Assembly: GCA_049999725.1 (NCBI GenBank) | Contig: JBNGIS010010355.1 | Span: 1 to 30,235, forward strand | Length of the DNA: 30,235 nt | DNA from: Haplomitrium mnioides | Taxonomy: Eukaryota > Marchantiophyta > Haplomitriopsida > Calobryales | Reading direction: 5' to 3' | Shown: piece after piece, positions 9,880 to 22,250 of the stretch | How the letters are laid out: each line of letters starts with the position of its first letter | Numbering within the stretch: the first letter of the stretch is position 1 | Position numbers and translations under genes: made by a program | Notes under the pieces: generated by a model | What the model saw: only the letters and a program-made list of their open reading frames with translations | The model's database searches: none | What the model was told of the DNA's origin: nothing

Positions 9880-11590
9880 GCAACGAAAACCAGAAAGTAC
9901 AGTGGAGCTTCCATGCTAGAGCTTCACTACTCCTACACAACATGAATGATATATTTTTCTATTATTGAGATAGGTTTGTTAGTGTGTTTTTGGATGAATT
10001 TTTCACTTATAGCAAAAATCTTCAAGAAAAGAGATAGCATCTTTGAAAGGTATTGAAGACACTTTGCTATATTTTTTAAGTTTATAGTATAAAAAGTAGA
10101 GGTCATTTAAAAGTAGAAATCTTCTATTAATCAAACACAACTTGTAAGGGTTTTTGGGACTAATTAGGTTTTATGAAGATTTTAAAAAGGTTTCGCATGA
10201 ATATGAGAACTATTGACCAACTTGTTTAAGAAAAACCACACTTAGACATGAGGAGACACAATGTAATTGGTGTTTCAAGCATTTATGTTATAGTATTATT
10301 CTAAACAAACAATGATTTTTTAGTTGATGTATTTGGAAAATCTATAGATGGAGCTTTGCAACAAGAAAGAAAGGATAGTCAACAATTTGAAATCAAGCAT
10401 TGAAAGCATTACTTGAAAGATAATGAGCTTATTGTAAATTTTGATTATAAACACTTAATCTCTATCATGGGTTTATATTGAAGGAAAACAATAAATTACA
10501 AATGTATTCAAAATTACATGTATTATAAATTACAAAATGACTCAAATTTCTCAACTCAACATATGGATAGAAATCAAAATTTGTTCTATTTTATGAACAA
10601 ATATGTTGATTGTTGTGAAAGAAAATGAAGAGATTATTGTCATATAAGAGAAGAAAATGGTGAAAATTGTTTGAAGTTTAGTTTCTTTTCAAGAAATGAT
10701 AGCTTTAGATAATCTTCAACAAGTTCACTATTGGACTAAGATACATCATGATGTAGTTTTGTATGTTTGGATTTGTTTGGTTTATCAATAAAACAAATCA
10801 ACCAATCTCAAACATGAGGGTTTATTACAACCATTACCCCATCTCAAATTAACAATGAGAGCATGTGAGTATGGATATTGTATGTAAGTTGTGTTATAAC
10901 TCTACTAGTCATAATGTTATTGTATTTTTGGTGAACAAGCTCTATAAAGTGATTCATATTTTTCCAATGACCAAGTTGGTGGGAGTGTAAAAATTAACAT
11001 AGATCTACTTGGAAGCAATATGCTTTTATTATAGAATATCTAAAGTTACTATTTTAGATTGCAACATTCAAGTCACAAGCATATTTTAGCACACAATATT
11101 TGATCTTTAAGAACCAAATTAACTATGTCAACAACTTATCATCGAGAGCTTGATGGTCGAACTAATCTAGAAAATCAAATTATTGAAAATATGCTAATAG
11201 CTTTTGAGTTTGAGGAGAAAGAAGAATGGGATTGGTTTTTAACTCTTATCAAGCTCTCTTACAACAACTCACTCCATAGGTCAACACAAGACATACCTTT
11301 CTTTTCAATCTTTCTTATGCCTTAATATTTCCCTTCAAGAGTCCAACCATCAAAAGAAATATGCCAATGCTCATCAATATGAAGTGACCTTTGCTTTGGA
11401 AGACCAAGTTTGGCTATCCATCACAAATCTTCTTTTGCTTCAATTTCGTAAACTAAATGCATCAATTTTATAGAGCCTTTACTATTTTTGCTTGCATTTG
11501 AAAAGTAGCATATAAGTTGGAGCTACCTCTTGTATTTCTTCTTTCTCTACTCTATACATGTGTCCTAAAAGAACATTGCATCCTAAAAGT
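9880..11590 (+). pseudogene. Ty3/gypsy-type pol relic (RT, RNase H, integrase)
   Basis: Many gypsy landmarks appear in the right order, across frameshifts and stops. RT: MNDIF at 9942, then RFVSVFLDEFFTYSK at about 9972-10015, a damaged form of the FLDD catalytic box. The RT end is GLIRFYEDFKKVS (about 10150), then TNLFKKNHT (about 10220). RNase H: FLVDVFGKSIDGALQQE (about 10320). Integrase: NKSTNLKHEGLLQPLP (about 10793), VNKLYKVIHIFPMTKLV (about 10931), a SDRDPKF-like stretch at about 11055, then MSTTYHRELDGRTN (11125) and SYNNSLHRST (about 11260). C-terminal part: QKKYANAHQYEV (about 11352), DQVWLSITNL (about 11403) and VAYKLELP (about 11506). Only 11125-11325 is an uninterrupted frame. 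I see no LTRs. This is an old, inactive copy. Confidence 0.85.
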
Positions 11591-12496
11591 AGTGAGTATT
11601 GTCAAAAATACCAAATTTAGTAAGAGATGACTAAAAATGTTATAAGATGTAGAGTATTGATACTTTGTGTTTAAAGTCATTGCTAAGTTAGAGTAAAAGC
11701 AGTTTAGAAAAAATAGCACATAACTAAAAAGAAAGAAAGTCAACAATATAAAATGAAATAGAAAGTTCTATTAGGTTTGCTTTAGAAGAGTATATTGAAA
11801 TTAAGCAATCCTAGAATCAAAGAGAAATAGAAAGTCCTAGAATATCTTCTTTATAGAAGTTAAAGCTATGTGGTAGAAGTAGAATTGAAGAAAAATTAGA
11901 GGTTCTAGAATGTCAACTTTAAGAAGATTTTTAAGAGCACATTGCAAAAACAGAATGAAAAATAAGAACGATCTAGCCATATGAAGAATAGTTGTTGCTT
12001 TGAAACACTCAATTCATGTTTCATTTGGCAATTGCAAACACTAATTTTTATATAGATGTTGTATTTTAAATTTTCTTATAATAATTATTTTATAGAAGTG
12101 TTTTTTGTATTGTTAAAGTATTTAATTGAAACATCACACAACTATGATTATACTAAATGCATTAAAACTTGAATAAAACATATGAATTTGATAAGAAAAA
12201 CATGTCCAAACAAATATGGATGGAATTAAACACACATAGTTTATGAAAAACACATTCAATCAAACAAATACATGCACACATATAATTCATCACTTATATC
12301 TTTCATACATATACTCTTAAAATCAAAGTAAGACAAGGATGGCTATATGCATATGGACTTCATCACTTTCATCTTTCATATACGTACATTTAAGATTAAA
12401 AAAATCATACAAAACCTATCTATTTTATCAAAAACCCATTCAATCTTGAGGATGCTTATGCGAGCATAGTCTTCAAAAAATTCATAAACACAAAAG

Positions 12497-12498
<2 letters not shown>
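11591..12498. other. No gene; small tandem duplication
   Basis: AT-rich. Two similar segments of about 60 bp starting near 12285 and 12358 share TTCATCACTT, ATCTTTCATA and a following AGATTAAA-like run, and look like an old local duplication. AGAAAGTCCTAGAAT-like words recur near 11760-11920. Nothing else is recognisable. Confidence 0.4.

Positions 12499-12499
<1 letters not shown>

Positions 12500-12579
<80 letters not shown>
12500..12579. repeat. (AT)n microsatellite, about 40 units
   Basis: An uninterrupted run of AT dinucleotides of about 80 bp. Its length in the real genome may vary or be misassembled. Confidence 0.97.
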
Positions 12580-12582
<3 letters not shown>

Positions 12583-13337
12583 CAAGCTACAAAGATGCGT
12601 GTGCTTCTACATCTTCTTCATCAATCTTGTCCTCTTCAAGATATATGGTACTATCTCCAACTAGAGTTTTTCTGGGTTTAGCACCCAAAGCTCTAGATGC
12701 ATCTTTCTATCCATAGTTCATGCCAATAGTTAGTTTTGAAAACTAGAATATAGTTGGTAGTGTTTTGTTGAACAACATTTGTAATATTGATCTCATGTCT
12801 ACACAAGATTCTCTAATCTCAAAGATTGGTATTGAATATCTAGATGCACTTGCAATACCAAGAAGAATAGGTTCCTTATAGCATGCAAAAACAATCTAGG
12901 ACTTTCTGATCATATAGCAACCATTGTCTTTTTTGTGTAGAATGTAGATCTATTATCGCCAATCATATTCCATAGCGACACAATTACATAATTATTTTTT
13001 TAAGGCACAAAGAATGCACATGTCTAACCTAGGGCATAAATCTACAATCTAGTCATGTTCCACCAATAAATACTCAATATAGTAGTTGTACAATGCTTGC
13101 AATTTTTGGTAAAAAAATTCATAAAATCATCATCTCTTGGATGTTTAGATTTGGCTGGAGCCACCGGAGCACCAACAATTGATTGCATGGCTTGGCATTT
13201 GTGTTGCATGGCCTTGTTGATGTGAAGATTGAAGTTTCTCATGCTCCTCTTCCCTTGTTTGTCAAATAGCTTATAGTCTAACACTCTTGTGTATGAGCAA
13301 TTTGAGGGCTACGTGAATGGTTGATGTTTTTTTGATC

Positions 13338-13437
13338 CTTGAAATGCAATACCATAGAAGTAATCAAACATAAGATCAAGCTAAAAATCTCTCAATATGA
13401 AAATAGCAAACATATACTAAAAAAAATTATAACTCAC
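13338..13437 (-). other. Putative intron 2 of copy A
   Basis: On the minus strand the donor is GTGAGTTATA at 13437 and the acceptor TTGCATTTCAAG ends at 13338. The inverted copy B has an intron at the same place with a similar donor (GTGAGTAATT) and acceptor (TTGCAATAG). Sequence on both exon sides aligns between the copies. Confidence 0.6.
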
Positions 13438-13925
13438 TAGGTGTGATCACGGTGGTTGATGGCACAACAAACCTCCAAAAGAGTATCCTCCAAAAGATGA
13501 CACCATGTCAAAAAATATCATCCTTTTAAAAAGGCTATGAATCATCATGCTTACATTCCTTAATGTAAGAAATATCAACAATTGCTAATATAAAAGCTTA
13601 GGGTTTGATAAATCCATAAAGTTGTTGGGCAATGGACTGTTTGTGGATGCAATAGTTTACCATATTAAGCCTCCCAACAAAAGATTACACCTTTTCTTCA
13701 TCTACCTAAGCTGCACCCTCTAAACTTGTGCCACTAGCTTCATCTTGTTGCTTGGCCTTCCACTCTTTGTCTTATGGCAGTGAAAAAAAAGGCTTGTGGA
13801 TAGGAGACCAAGGTTGGAGCTTGTTTTTGCTCCTTATTAGTCTCCTTATTAGCCTTAGTCTTCTTATTGCCTTTTGATGTAGACATCAACTTCTTTTCTA
13901 GTTGACATTTGATGGTTTTATCTCT

Positions 13926-14041
13926 CTACATAAATAAAAAATAAATTAGTTTTAAATACCAGTGTAGGATATAAAAATGAAGAATATATTTTAGTATAGT
14001 TATACATGATTAATTGATAAATAAGAAAACTACAAACTCAC
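13926..14041 (-). other. Putative intron 1 of copy A
   Basis: The donor GTGAGT follows AAACTTTTG at 14041. The acceptor TTATTTATGTAG ends at 13926, before a Lys-rich open frame. Copy B keeps the AAACTTTTG exon end (about 26245) and an ATTCATTGTAG acceptor-like site (26300) but has lost the donor. The exon join gives a stop in one phase, so the exact boundary or a small indel is uncertain. Confidence 0.5.
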
Positions 14042-14749
14042 CAAAAGTTTCAAATGAAGTGTAAAAGAAGGTTATCTCTGATTCCTATGTGTGGATGGAG
14101 AACTCCATCCAAGCTTCTTCCCAATCTACAAAAATAGCTTTGAATAAAATGCCTTCATTATCATAGCCAAAATATGCCTCTCCAACTTACGATGCATTTC
14201 ATCAATTGACAACTCTCTTGTCTCCACTCTCTTCAAGATCAAATTTCTTATTTTATTAAGTGACCTTGAAAATGTCCAAGGTGTTCACTTCATATCTTCT
14301 ATTGTAAAAGAACCTTTTCTTTTGGTTTTTTCTCCCATATTGCAAAAATTGTGATTGGTCTTGATTTCTCTTAGAACTACCAAATTGCAAAATTGATGAA
14401 GATAGAACCAATTGTTGCTCATCTATACAAATTTCCAATGACCTTCTACCTTGTTGTCTTGCGTTGCAACTTTCCAAGAAGTGAGAAATCAACCCTTGTA
14501 AAAGGATGTGCCCTGAATCAGATCAGAGTTGCTTCTTTTTGTCAATTACTTAGATAGCTGACTTTCTATCTGTTTGAAGCTCAACTCCTTCACATCTTTG
14601 TGACTGAGTGAGAATTTTGCTACTTGAGCTGAAAGATGGTTATTGAAAGTATGCAACATCAAGGAATGCTTGGGAATTGCATTGGTAAAGATTTGTCTTG
14701 CTAGAATTTGACCTTGTGGCACTTTCTCAATTGGAAATTTCATAGTGCA

Positions 14750-17700
14750 AAGGTACTCTTGACTCTATGCATGTTTCGATATACAATTTAGATCACTAGC
14801 CCATGAGTAAAAGTCGTCATTAAAATTTGATCTTGCTAGTCCTAAATTTGTTGCGTCTATTTGTTAGTGTTATTAGATGAAAGGTTGAAAAAGATATGAC
14901 CAACTCAGAAAAAAAAAGGCCTGACCCTCTCACTCAATTTTTTGTCAAGTAAAACTATATAGGATTTTATGCTAGGAGTTGATAGATTTTTGGTCATCTG
15001 TTTATCTTCTTTGTCTTCTCTTTTGGCTTCATCTTTTTGCATCTTGCCTAGATTTTTATTGTTCTATTGGGTTGAAAGATCTGTTCTCTATATTTATGCC
15101 TAGATGATATAGTCACTTGATATGGTTCTTGACTGCAATGAGTGTTGAGAATATCTTTTAGATAAGTGAGAGTAAAGAATTTGTTTAGAGATGACAAGTA
15201 TGGTTCTATTTACATATTTCTGAATTCTCTATGAGAAATTGATGAGTAATGCTTATGTATTGATCCACTGCATATGCTATTGGGATGAATGTTTGAGTCC
15301 TTGTGATTCCTTTTCATCAAGTGTCATGGCGATTTGATATTTTTCTCGACTTTTCTATCAACATAATTGCATAGCAATAAGTGACGTATATATTAGATAG
15401 TTTTTCAACTCTTTTTTCATTGTCTCTTGCTCAATAGATTGTGCCTAGATTAACCTAATCATAGTTCTCTTGTTACTCATTGAATTGTAGTTGATGAAGA
15501 CAAGATCAATAAATTATTTAGAGCCGCACTAGTTCAAAATTGAAAACCATTGAAATGACACAACCCCTTTGTGAGTAGCCCAAGCATCGAGTACCAATCA
15601 ATGTCAATTTATCGACTTTGCACCCTATCTAGATAGATCAGTTTGACTAAGTCATCATCTGGTTAACCAATAACCAATTTCTTATAGGAGAGACATGCCT
15701 TGTCAAGGTTAGTAAACCAATTAGACCAAAAGAACTCTTTGTATTCCACAGCCATGAACTAATTCTAGTTTCTTATCTTCCTTTTCTTTTCAATATGCCT
15801 TGATATTTGTTGTCTATTGAGTATATAATGTAAATTTGTTCATAGACATGTTCTCTCTTGGCCACAATTGAACAATCTTTATACAACTTGATGTGAGAAT
15901 CCTAGCTTCCATCTCTTCTGCTTTTCACGGGTTTACCCCCATACTATAGCATGAATATATATTGAGCATTTGGATGTTGAGCTCTTCCTATACTTTGCCT
16001 CTTGTGAAAATACTATGGAAAATAGTCATGTTGCTTGCCAAAATCTGGAATTATAATTGATTCTTTCTCCTTCGTTCTAAGGTTTTCTTTGGAAACTCTT
16101 GAGATGGAATGGTCTCATATGGCAACTATCTATGGATTAACAAAAGAAAAATTCATGTAATATGTGGTTAGATGTTTTTGATACACTATGGTAGCTTGCT
16201 AAGCATATTGTGCTAAACACCATTATTTTTGAAGAGATTAGTGAGGTTATGACTTTTCTATATCTTAAATACATAGTTTAGTATGCCATCAAGGAACACA
16301 AATTAAAGGCCAGTATGAGGTGTTATAAACATAAACATCAACAAAAGAGGAAAATAAGCTTAAACATCAAGTCTTCATTTACAATTGTGACCGAAATTGA
16401 GCTTCTTAAGAATCATTGAGTTGTGAATACTCTGTAATACTTCTTCTCTCCTTCTCGCTATTGAAGAAGGAGTGAAGTTATGCTATTTGATTCTGCATCT
16501 TGTAAATCTATAAATTAGCATACTTTAAGAATGGATACAATACTCATATGTGTGGTATATTATTAGATTTATTTTTTGCATAGATCATAATGGTTCACAG
16601 TCAGATTAACATATTAAGTGTTTAGATTGGCAAGACTTTCTCTCTCTTTTGGTGTCATTCCTTCTAGATATATTCATGTTAGTTCTAGCCTTTTAGGATC
16701 AGTGCATTTGGATCACTCATAATGCTCATGAGTCTCCTCCTTTAATAGCTCCAATCAGTTTGACACTGCCACTAGTGTTGGCAATTGGACCATAATGATT
16801 ATAATACTCACCCATTGATTTTTGACTTCTTTTAACAGTCAACCTTATCCAAACTAGTTAGTTACCATTGAACTAAATTAGTGCCACATAGAGTTTTTGG
16901 ATACCCAACAAACAGCGAGTTGTGCTCTTCCAAACAAGTCCATCCAATAATTTTCTTATTTACAATAACTCCCTTAGCCAAAATCTAAATTCAATTTTAT
17001 TGCTTACCCTCTATCTAAATTGGATCTCTCTGATCACCATCATTGAGTCATATTGCTTCTATGGTTAAATTTTTTTCCTATAGCTAGACATGAAATGAAT
17101 CAATATAAGTACATGGATCTATATTTGGTAGTTCCTCTTTTGAATTTAGATCTATATTATACTACACATAGATGGAAATTTTCCTTGACGTTGGGTTCCT
17201 CCTATACTCAACCTTAGATCAAGAAGTATTTAGTGCTATTGCTTCTCCCTCTAAAAAAAAAGAAACACATAAAGTAGACCTCCAAGTACCAACCATGGTG
17301 CTATTGCAAGTTGCTATTTTAAACTTCTCTTCCTATGCTTTTTGATATACTCTTAGATGGAATATTTTAAGATGACAACACTATATGGAATGATATGGGA
17401 ACATTTCATGTACCAAATTTGGATAGAAATAATAGGCACTCTACATGGTTGTTTACCACATGTACCTCCCAAGATAGTCTTAGTTTTGAGAGATAGATCA
17501 CATCACTTCACTTAGATATAATCCTAGCTTAGATTCTTAGGGCATTCTTGCCTTTCTCTCTTTTCATTTTAGGGAAGTTGTTCCTTAGTTAGTTTAGAGA
17601 GTTGCTTTTCTTCCCCTTCCAAGATAGTGTTTGGATTCACATTTATTTTTTCTTTATCTCTTTTGCTTATTTTGGTAGTAGTTGGCTACAAGATTCAAGG

Positions 17701-17970
17701 TTTATGCACATGTTGTAGTTGTGCATGAGTCATTCTACTTTTTTTAAAGCATAGGGAAATGCTCATTGTCTTTTTCTTCCTCCTCTTGTTTGAGTGAAAC
17801 CACAAGTACTCAATTTAGATATTTTAGAGATAACCATTTCTAAAAAAAAATGGCAGCTTCTTCCATATACTCATGTTCAAAAATTACTAGAAAAATGTTT
17901 ATAGATATGATGGATGCGGGCACACATCTTAACATATTTTTAGCTGATACTGCAACTACTTTAGACTCTT
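14750..17970. other. Long AT-rich stretch without a recognised gene
   Basis: I see no long open frames and no domain motifs on either strand. A weak similarity links about 15945-16135 with about 17150-17390: a TTCCTATACT word followed later by ACTCTT...GATGGAAT. These could be remnants of an old duplication. The right end precedes a gag relic and may be its eroded leader. Confidence 0.4.
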
Positions 17971-17979
17971 CTTAAACCA

Positions 17980-18910
17980 TACAAGATTGCTTGCCCACTT
18001 CTTGAGATGATGAGGCTATTAATTGGTAATTCACAGAAACAACACAAATTAAACATTGGAATGATTTAGCAGAAGCTTTCTGTATATAATTCTGTTATGT
18101 TTATCACTTTGATAGAGCTTGGGAAGACCTTATTTCAACTTGAATATTTGTTGGAGAGTCTATACAAGAGGATAGTAACATATTCAAGGTTTGTGTAGTC
18201 AAAAGAAGGAATGTTCTACCTCATGAATACCAAACTGGATTCTTCATTAGAGGCCAACCTTACGCTATGCAAGAGCATGTCCTACTTCAAGATCCTCAAA
18301 CTTTAAGTCATATTGTACAAATTTTTGCTACATATGAAATAATTCTACTTAGAATAGATTAGTTTACTCTTCCTTCAAACACTAATTCATATGACCCTCT
18401 TTCAACACCCAGTCATGCAATGTTGATTCATTTTCATATGAATCCTACTCAATTTGAATAATCAATCTCTTCCAAATTCTTTTCGGACTTCAAGTTAGAT
18501 CTCAAGTAGAAGGTTTCTTTCTTTTAAGCAAATAAGTTTTCTAATCATTTTGAACTTCATATGATTAAACTAGCACTAGAACTAGAAGATCATCTTTGAC
18601 TTTTTGTGGTGTACAAGTTGCATGCAACAAGCAAAATCCTCCTTTTGAGTCATGTTTAGTTTCTAAATGGTGGGATATTTGTCTTTCTATAGCACACAAT
18701 GGAAATTCATGTCATGTAGTTTGAGAAAACAAAGATGTTATAACCTATGTCCTACCCTCCTTACAAGCTATTACAAAATTAGATCTCAATAAAGATTTGA
18801 CATAGCAACCAACCATTATTTCATTGGGTAAAATCCTCAAACTACATACTCAAACTAGACATTCTCTAAGAAGAGGTCTAGATCTTAATCATAAAAAAAC
18901 CATCCTCCTT
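17980..18910 (+). pseudogene. Retrotransposon gag relic, probably Ty3/gypsy type
   Basis: One frame reads TTQIKHWNDLAEAF at about 18030, then WEDLIS, then GESIQEDSNIFK, FFIRGQPYAMQEHVLLQDP and IFATYE up to about 18345, with two stops. The arrangement (WNDLAEAF...WE.L...GESIQEY..RF...FIRGL) fits the retrotransposon gag domain of gypsy elements. A damaged zinc knuckle follows in another frame at 18671-18712. The frame then runs on through ENKDVIT to about 18900 with few stops. No protease or RT follows, so this is an isolated relic. It lies 6 kb beyond the gypsy pol relic and downstream of it, the wrong order for one simple element. Confidence 0.6.
18671..18712 (+). other. Damaged CCHC zinc knuckle
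   Basis: The frame reads WDICLSIAHNGNSC. The spacing is exactly X2-C-X4-H-X4-C, with Trp (TGG) in place of the first Cys. This supports reading the preceding stretch as Gag. Confidence 0.6.
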
Positions 18911-19479
18911 TTCATTCCAATAAGAATTGTAAGAACTAGACTTTGACTAGCTTCTAAATAGAAAGAAGTCCTCAAGACAAATTCTTCACAATTCAAAACC
19001 AATTTATTAGTTTGATTCTTGACTTTTGTCAAAAATCTCTTTGATCTCAAGAAACATACTGCAAGTACTCACATAGTCTCTTTATATGACATAGAACAAC
19101 CACTACAATGAACTAGAAAAAGGCTATTTAAAAACATGAACTATTTTTTTGTGGAAAAAAATGTTTTTACATTCAAAACAAGGTAAAAATGAGGGTAATT
19201 TCCTCCAAAAAAAATGTTTGAGAGTTTTTACTTGATTTTTAGCATTTTTAGCAAGCTTGTTAAATGAACATGAAATATTTACATGCAAAATTTAATGAAA
19301 TTCTTAGTTTTTTATGAACATACTCAAAACCTCAATTCAATCAAAGACCAAAATTTTTATTTTTTTCACATAAACCTCAAATTTGTATACAAAGCAATCT
19401 AATGCAAAAAAAAAACTTGCAACAATTATTCAAATTAAGTCATTTTGAAATTAAATTTGTAGTTCTAATTTGTAGTTTT
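18911..19479. other. No recognised feature
   Basis: AT-rich, with several A/T homopolymers and no open frames of note. Confidence 0.5.
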
Positions 19480-19710
19480 GCTTTAGGGTCCATGCTCCGC
19501 ACATAGGGTTTAGTAGTCTATGGACACATAGGATGCAATAGCCTATTCTTGCATATGGGTTAGTAGTCCATGGGTGCAATGGACTTAGCAATCTATTTGT
19601 GTAGAGGGTTTTGAGTTCCGCATCATAGTCTATGCACACATAGGGTTCCAAGTTCCACACTAGAGTCTATGTGCACTTAGGTTTTGTAGTCCAAATGCAC
19701 AAGGGTTTCA
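19480..19710. repeat. Degenerate minisatellite, about 24-25 bp units
   Basis: GTCCATG, GTCTATGG, GTCCATGGG and GTCTATGCAC recur about every 24-28 bp, linked by CACATAGGGTT-like stretches. The words match those in the arrays at 22.3-23.0 kb, 24.5 kb and 26.3 kb, so this looks like a diverged member of the same repeat family. Confidence 0.6.
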
Positions 19711-20057
19711 ATAAGTGAAGAGTGAAATGCCAAAGTGATCAGTAGTCTAAACACTCAAATGCTTCCAAGAAAAGGGTAGGTAAGAAAGAATGTAGTAAAT
19801 GTTTTTATCTTGAATGGTTTGACAAATAAAATAAATATTTCTATTTATGTACGTTTAAATTACGATGAAAAATGATAAAAATCAACTAACCATAATTTAA
19901 CTTGAAAATTTCAAATGCGTATTGAGTTCCATCTCAATAAAAATAAGTCACTAGAATAAAAAGATTCATACACATTATAAAATATTCAAAATAGAAATTA
20001 CAACATAAGTTGAAAATATCGTTTATTTCAAAAATAGAATCATAAATGGATTTAACC
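19711..20057. other. No recognised feature
   Basis: AT-rich spacer between the 19.5-kb minisatellite and the minus-strand relic. I see no gene. Confidence 0.5.
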
Positions 20058-21267
20058 ACTGGTGTCTATTTCTTCATGGTCATCTTCATAAATTTCATCA
20101 AGATTCTTGTGCTCCTCTTCAGTGTCGATCACATTGTTTGATTCAATCACTCACAATGGATTGTTTTCTTAGTGTCCAAAAATTGCATCCTCGCCCTTAC
20201 AAACAAACCATTAAACACGTATTTTTTGGGGGCTTGGAGGTTCCTCCTCATCAAATGACAAAAATTTGATAACCGTTACAATCCAATACGGTATGCTCTT
20301 TGGATCAAGTGATACAACAACACAAAAAAGCATTTTGGCTTTCACACCATATACATTGCCAAATTTGTGATCATATCTTGTTTGATTTGAAATGGCTCCT
20401 TCTCTCAGTCTAGAAGCTCCATCATATATTTCTTAACTTGAATAAAATGTTCATTTAAAGGGAGCCTCTTCCTGTTGTTGCTAAACATCAACTTGAAAAT
20501 ATATACCTATGTTTTGAGATTCATTACAAGAGTTTGTGAATTGTAAAACAAAATGTGAATTTTGCTTTAAGTCCTCTTTGCTTTCCTTCAATGATGTATG
20601 CCGCATTTTTAAATTGGGCAAGAAAAAACTCATGCCATCACTAAATGTTAGAATGTGTGAAAAACTTGTAGCATCTCTCACTTATGTTGTCTTTAATTCC
20701 AAATACTACTTTGTTGGCACCAATTATTCTTGCTTCTTTTTGAGATTGCTTGATTTTAGAATAAGCCTTCAAGTGGATCAATATTTTATTGAAAATTTCC
20801 ATGTCCAATTTTGATAGATACTTGAGATGTCAAATACGACCCAAAGAAAACCAAAATCTATTTGTTGAAAGGTGTTTGCTCCAAATATTTGCATCTAAAT
20901 CACTCGGCTTGAACTTGAATTATTGAATGAAGGTTGTATCATTAAGCTTTATATCATTTATTATATAATCAATTTCAAATCCCAAGTTTCTAGTATAAGA
21001 GTTACTTGTGGTTGGATTAAATAGCAATTGTATCGCCTCCATAAGACTCATTAGTGTAAACACCTTGACACTTTTCAAACATTTTGAGAATCTACTAAAC
21101 ATTTAATCAATTTTATCATAGTTATAGCCAACTATAAGAAATCTTAATTTGATTTTTTGAAGATATTCATGGCAATCAAGAGACCAAAATTTTCAAACAA
21201 TATGAAATTCTTATTCTCTCATGTTGTATTCTTGAGCTAAAGACACAATGTTGGAGGTAGCGGCCAT
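20058..21267 (-). pseudogene. Unidentified degenerate gene with acidic C-terminus (about 400 codons)
   Basis: The minus-strand ATG at 21267 starts MAATSNIVSLAQEYNMRE. One frame runs on to about 20690 with few stops; 21102-20920 is open and reads through FNPTTSNSYTRNLGFEIDY. A single shift near 20685 leads into a second frame (open at 20681-20481, SFFLPNLKMRHTSLKE). That frame continues through YDGASRLREGAISNQTRYDH and DPKSIPYWIVTVIKF to a strongly acidic end (VIDTEEEHKNLDEIYEDDHE) and a stop at 20058. About a dozen stops occur over 400 codons, where about 30 would be expected by chance. I see no introns, so a processed or transposon-borne gene is possible. I do not recognise the family. Confidence 0.4.
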
Positions 21268-21690
21268 TGTTCAACTCACATAATATTTCCTAGCACTATA
21301 GTGGTCAAGTTGGAGTCATTCTTCAAGTTTCCATAAGTTTAGAAGTCCCTAAAAAAAGAGTATGATTGAAAGTTAAGATGCCAACCATGTTCATATCCAC
21401 CAACCAGTCTTTATTGATATTCTTTGGTGGTGATGGCCAATGTGGAATTTTTGTTTCTTTTGAAACACACCATCAATCATGATGCCCAAATGTATATAGC
21501 CATTTACATAATATTTTCTTCAATGGTTTGCAATTTTTGTTCTTTCTTTCATTTATTACTCATGATGAACAAACAATTGATGGTTATACTTGATTGCACT
21601 ACAAAATAAAAAAACATATATTAATAACATTATAAAAGAGGTATTTTAATTGATAATTTGAAAAGAGGTTGGGAGGAGTGTCTTTCACGA
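21268..21690. other. No recognised feature
   Basis: The plus-strand frame at 21424-21609 is short and hydrophobic, resembles nothing known and is probably fortuitous. Confidence 0.4.
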
Positions 21691-22250
21691 GAAGGGTTGC
21701 AAAGAGAAACAATAAGTTCTTATTAAAGAGAGGATGAAAGAAAAATGAATCCCCTTGCACTTGGAGTCTTAAGCAAGAAGGTTGTTAAAAACCACAACAC
21801 TAGCTCTCTAACTATGAGAGAAGAGGAAATAAATCTCATGCATTCACGGAGTTCCAAGTGTGCAAGGAGTTATCAACAACATCAATGAATCATTTGTGTG
21901 CATGGAGTCTCTTGCCCGCAAAGAGTCTAAGTCTTGAAGACGCCTAGACTCCATGCATACTTGCATTACCAAAAAAAACCAATTAGCCTAGTATACGCTT
22001 GGATTATAGGTGCATAAGAGACTAGAAACAATAAAAAAATTCCAAGCTAGCTTTGAGTCCCAAACACAACTTGGTTTACAAATAATATAGAATCCCTTGT
22101 GCTTTTAGACAATAATCATGCTATAAGTTAAAATGGAAACAACTTAGTACAGATGCATATAGACTCTTTGCACGAAATGGGTTACATACAAACAACAACA
22201 AATCTTTTGCACACTTAAGATTAAAAACAACAATAATATGTCTTTTGCTT
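21690..22250. repeat. Diverged flank of the 93-bp array
   Basis: Words of the array unit (GGAGTCTC, AGACTCCATGCATAC, GGGTTACATACAAACAAC) appear without clear spacing. I read this as older, shuffled units of the array that follows. Confidence 0.4.

Larger units (their letters stand above)
12590..14743 (-). pseudogene. Unidentified spliced gene, degenerate copy A
   Basis: This minus-strand relic has its best start at the ATG at 14743 (MKFPIEKVPQGQI). Exon 1 holds KTKRKGSFTIEDMK*TPW (about 14330-14277), LKRVETRELSIDEM (about 14240-14200) and WEEAWMEFSIHT. A Lys-rich exon (KGNKKTKANKETNKEQKQ) follows a 116-bp GT-AG intron. Next come QQLYGFIKP and KECKHDD, a second 100-bp intron, then GKRSMRNFNLHI and KHPRDDDFMNFF (13042-13284 is open). 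The tail (SRYSIPIFEIRESC, then LEEDKIDEEDVEAHASL before a stop) is acidic. Several stops and at least one frameshift break it. Copy B at 25905-27340 aligns to it along most of its length in the opposite orientation. I do not know the family. It could be a host gene family or a transposon-borne gene. Confidence 0.6.

Noticed and set aside
12500-12579. AT run as a replication origin or promoter
   Set aside because: A perfect dinucleotide run is sufficiently explained as a microsatellite; there are no other signals.
19451-19660. Minus-strand 69-codon frame
   Set aside because: It is a translation of the 19.5-kb minisatellite.
20058-20435. hAT or CACTA transposase C-terminus
   Set aside because: The acidic tail and YGVKAKM stretch only vaguely recall such proteins; no catalytic or dimerisation motif is visible.
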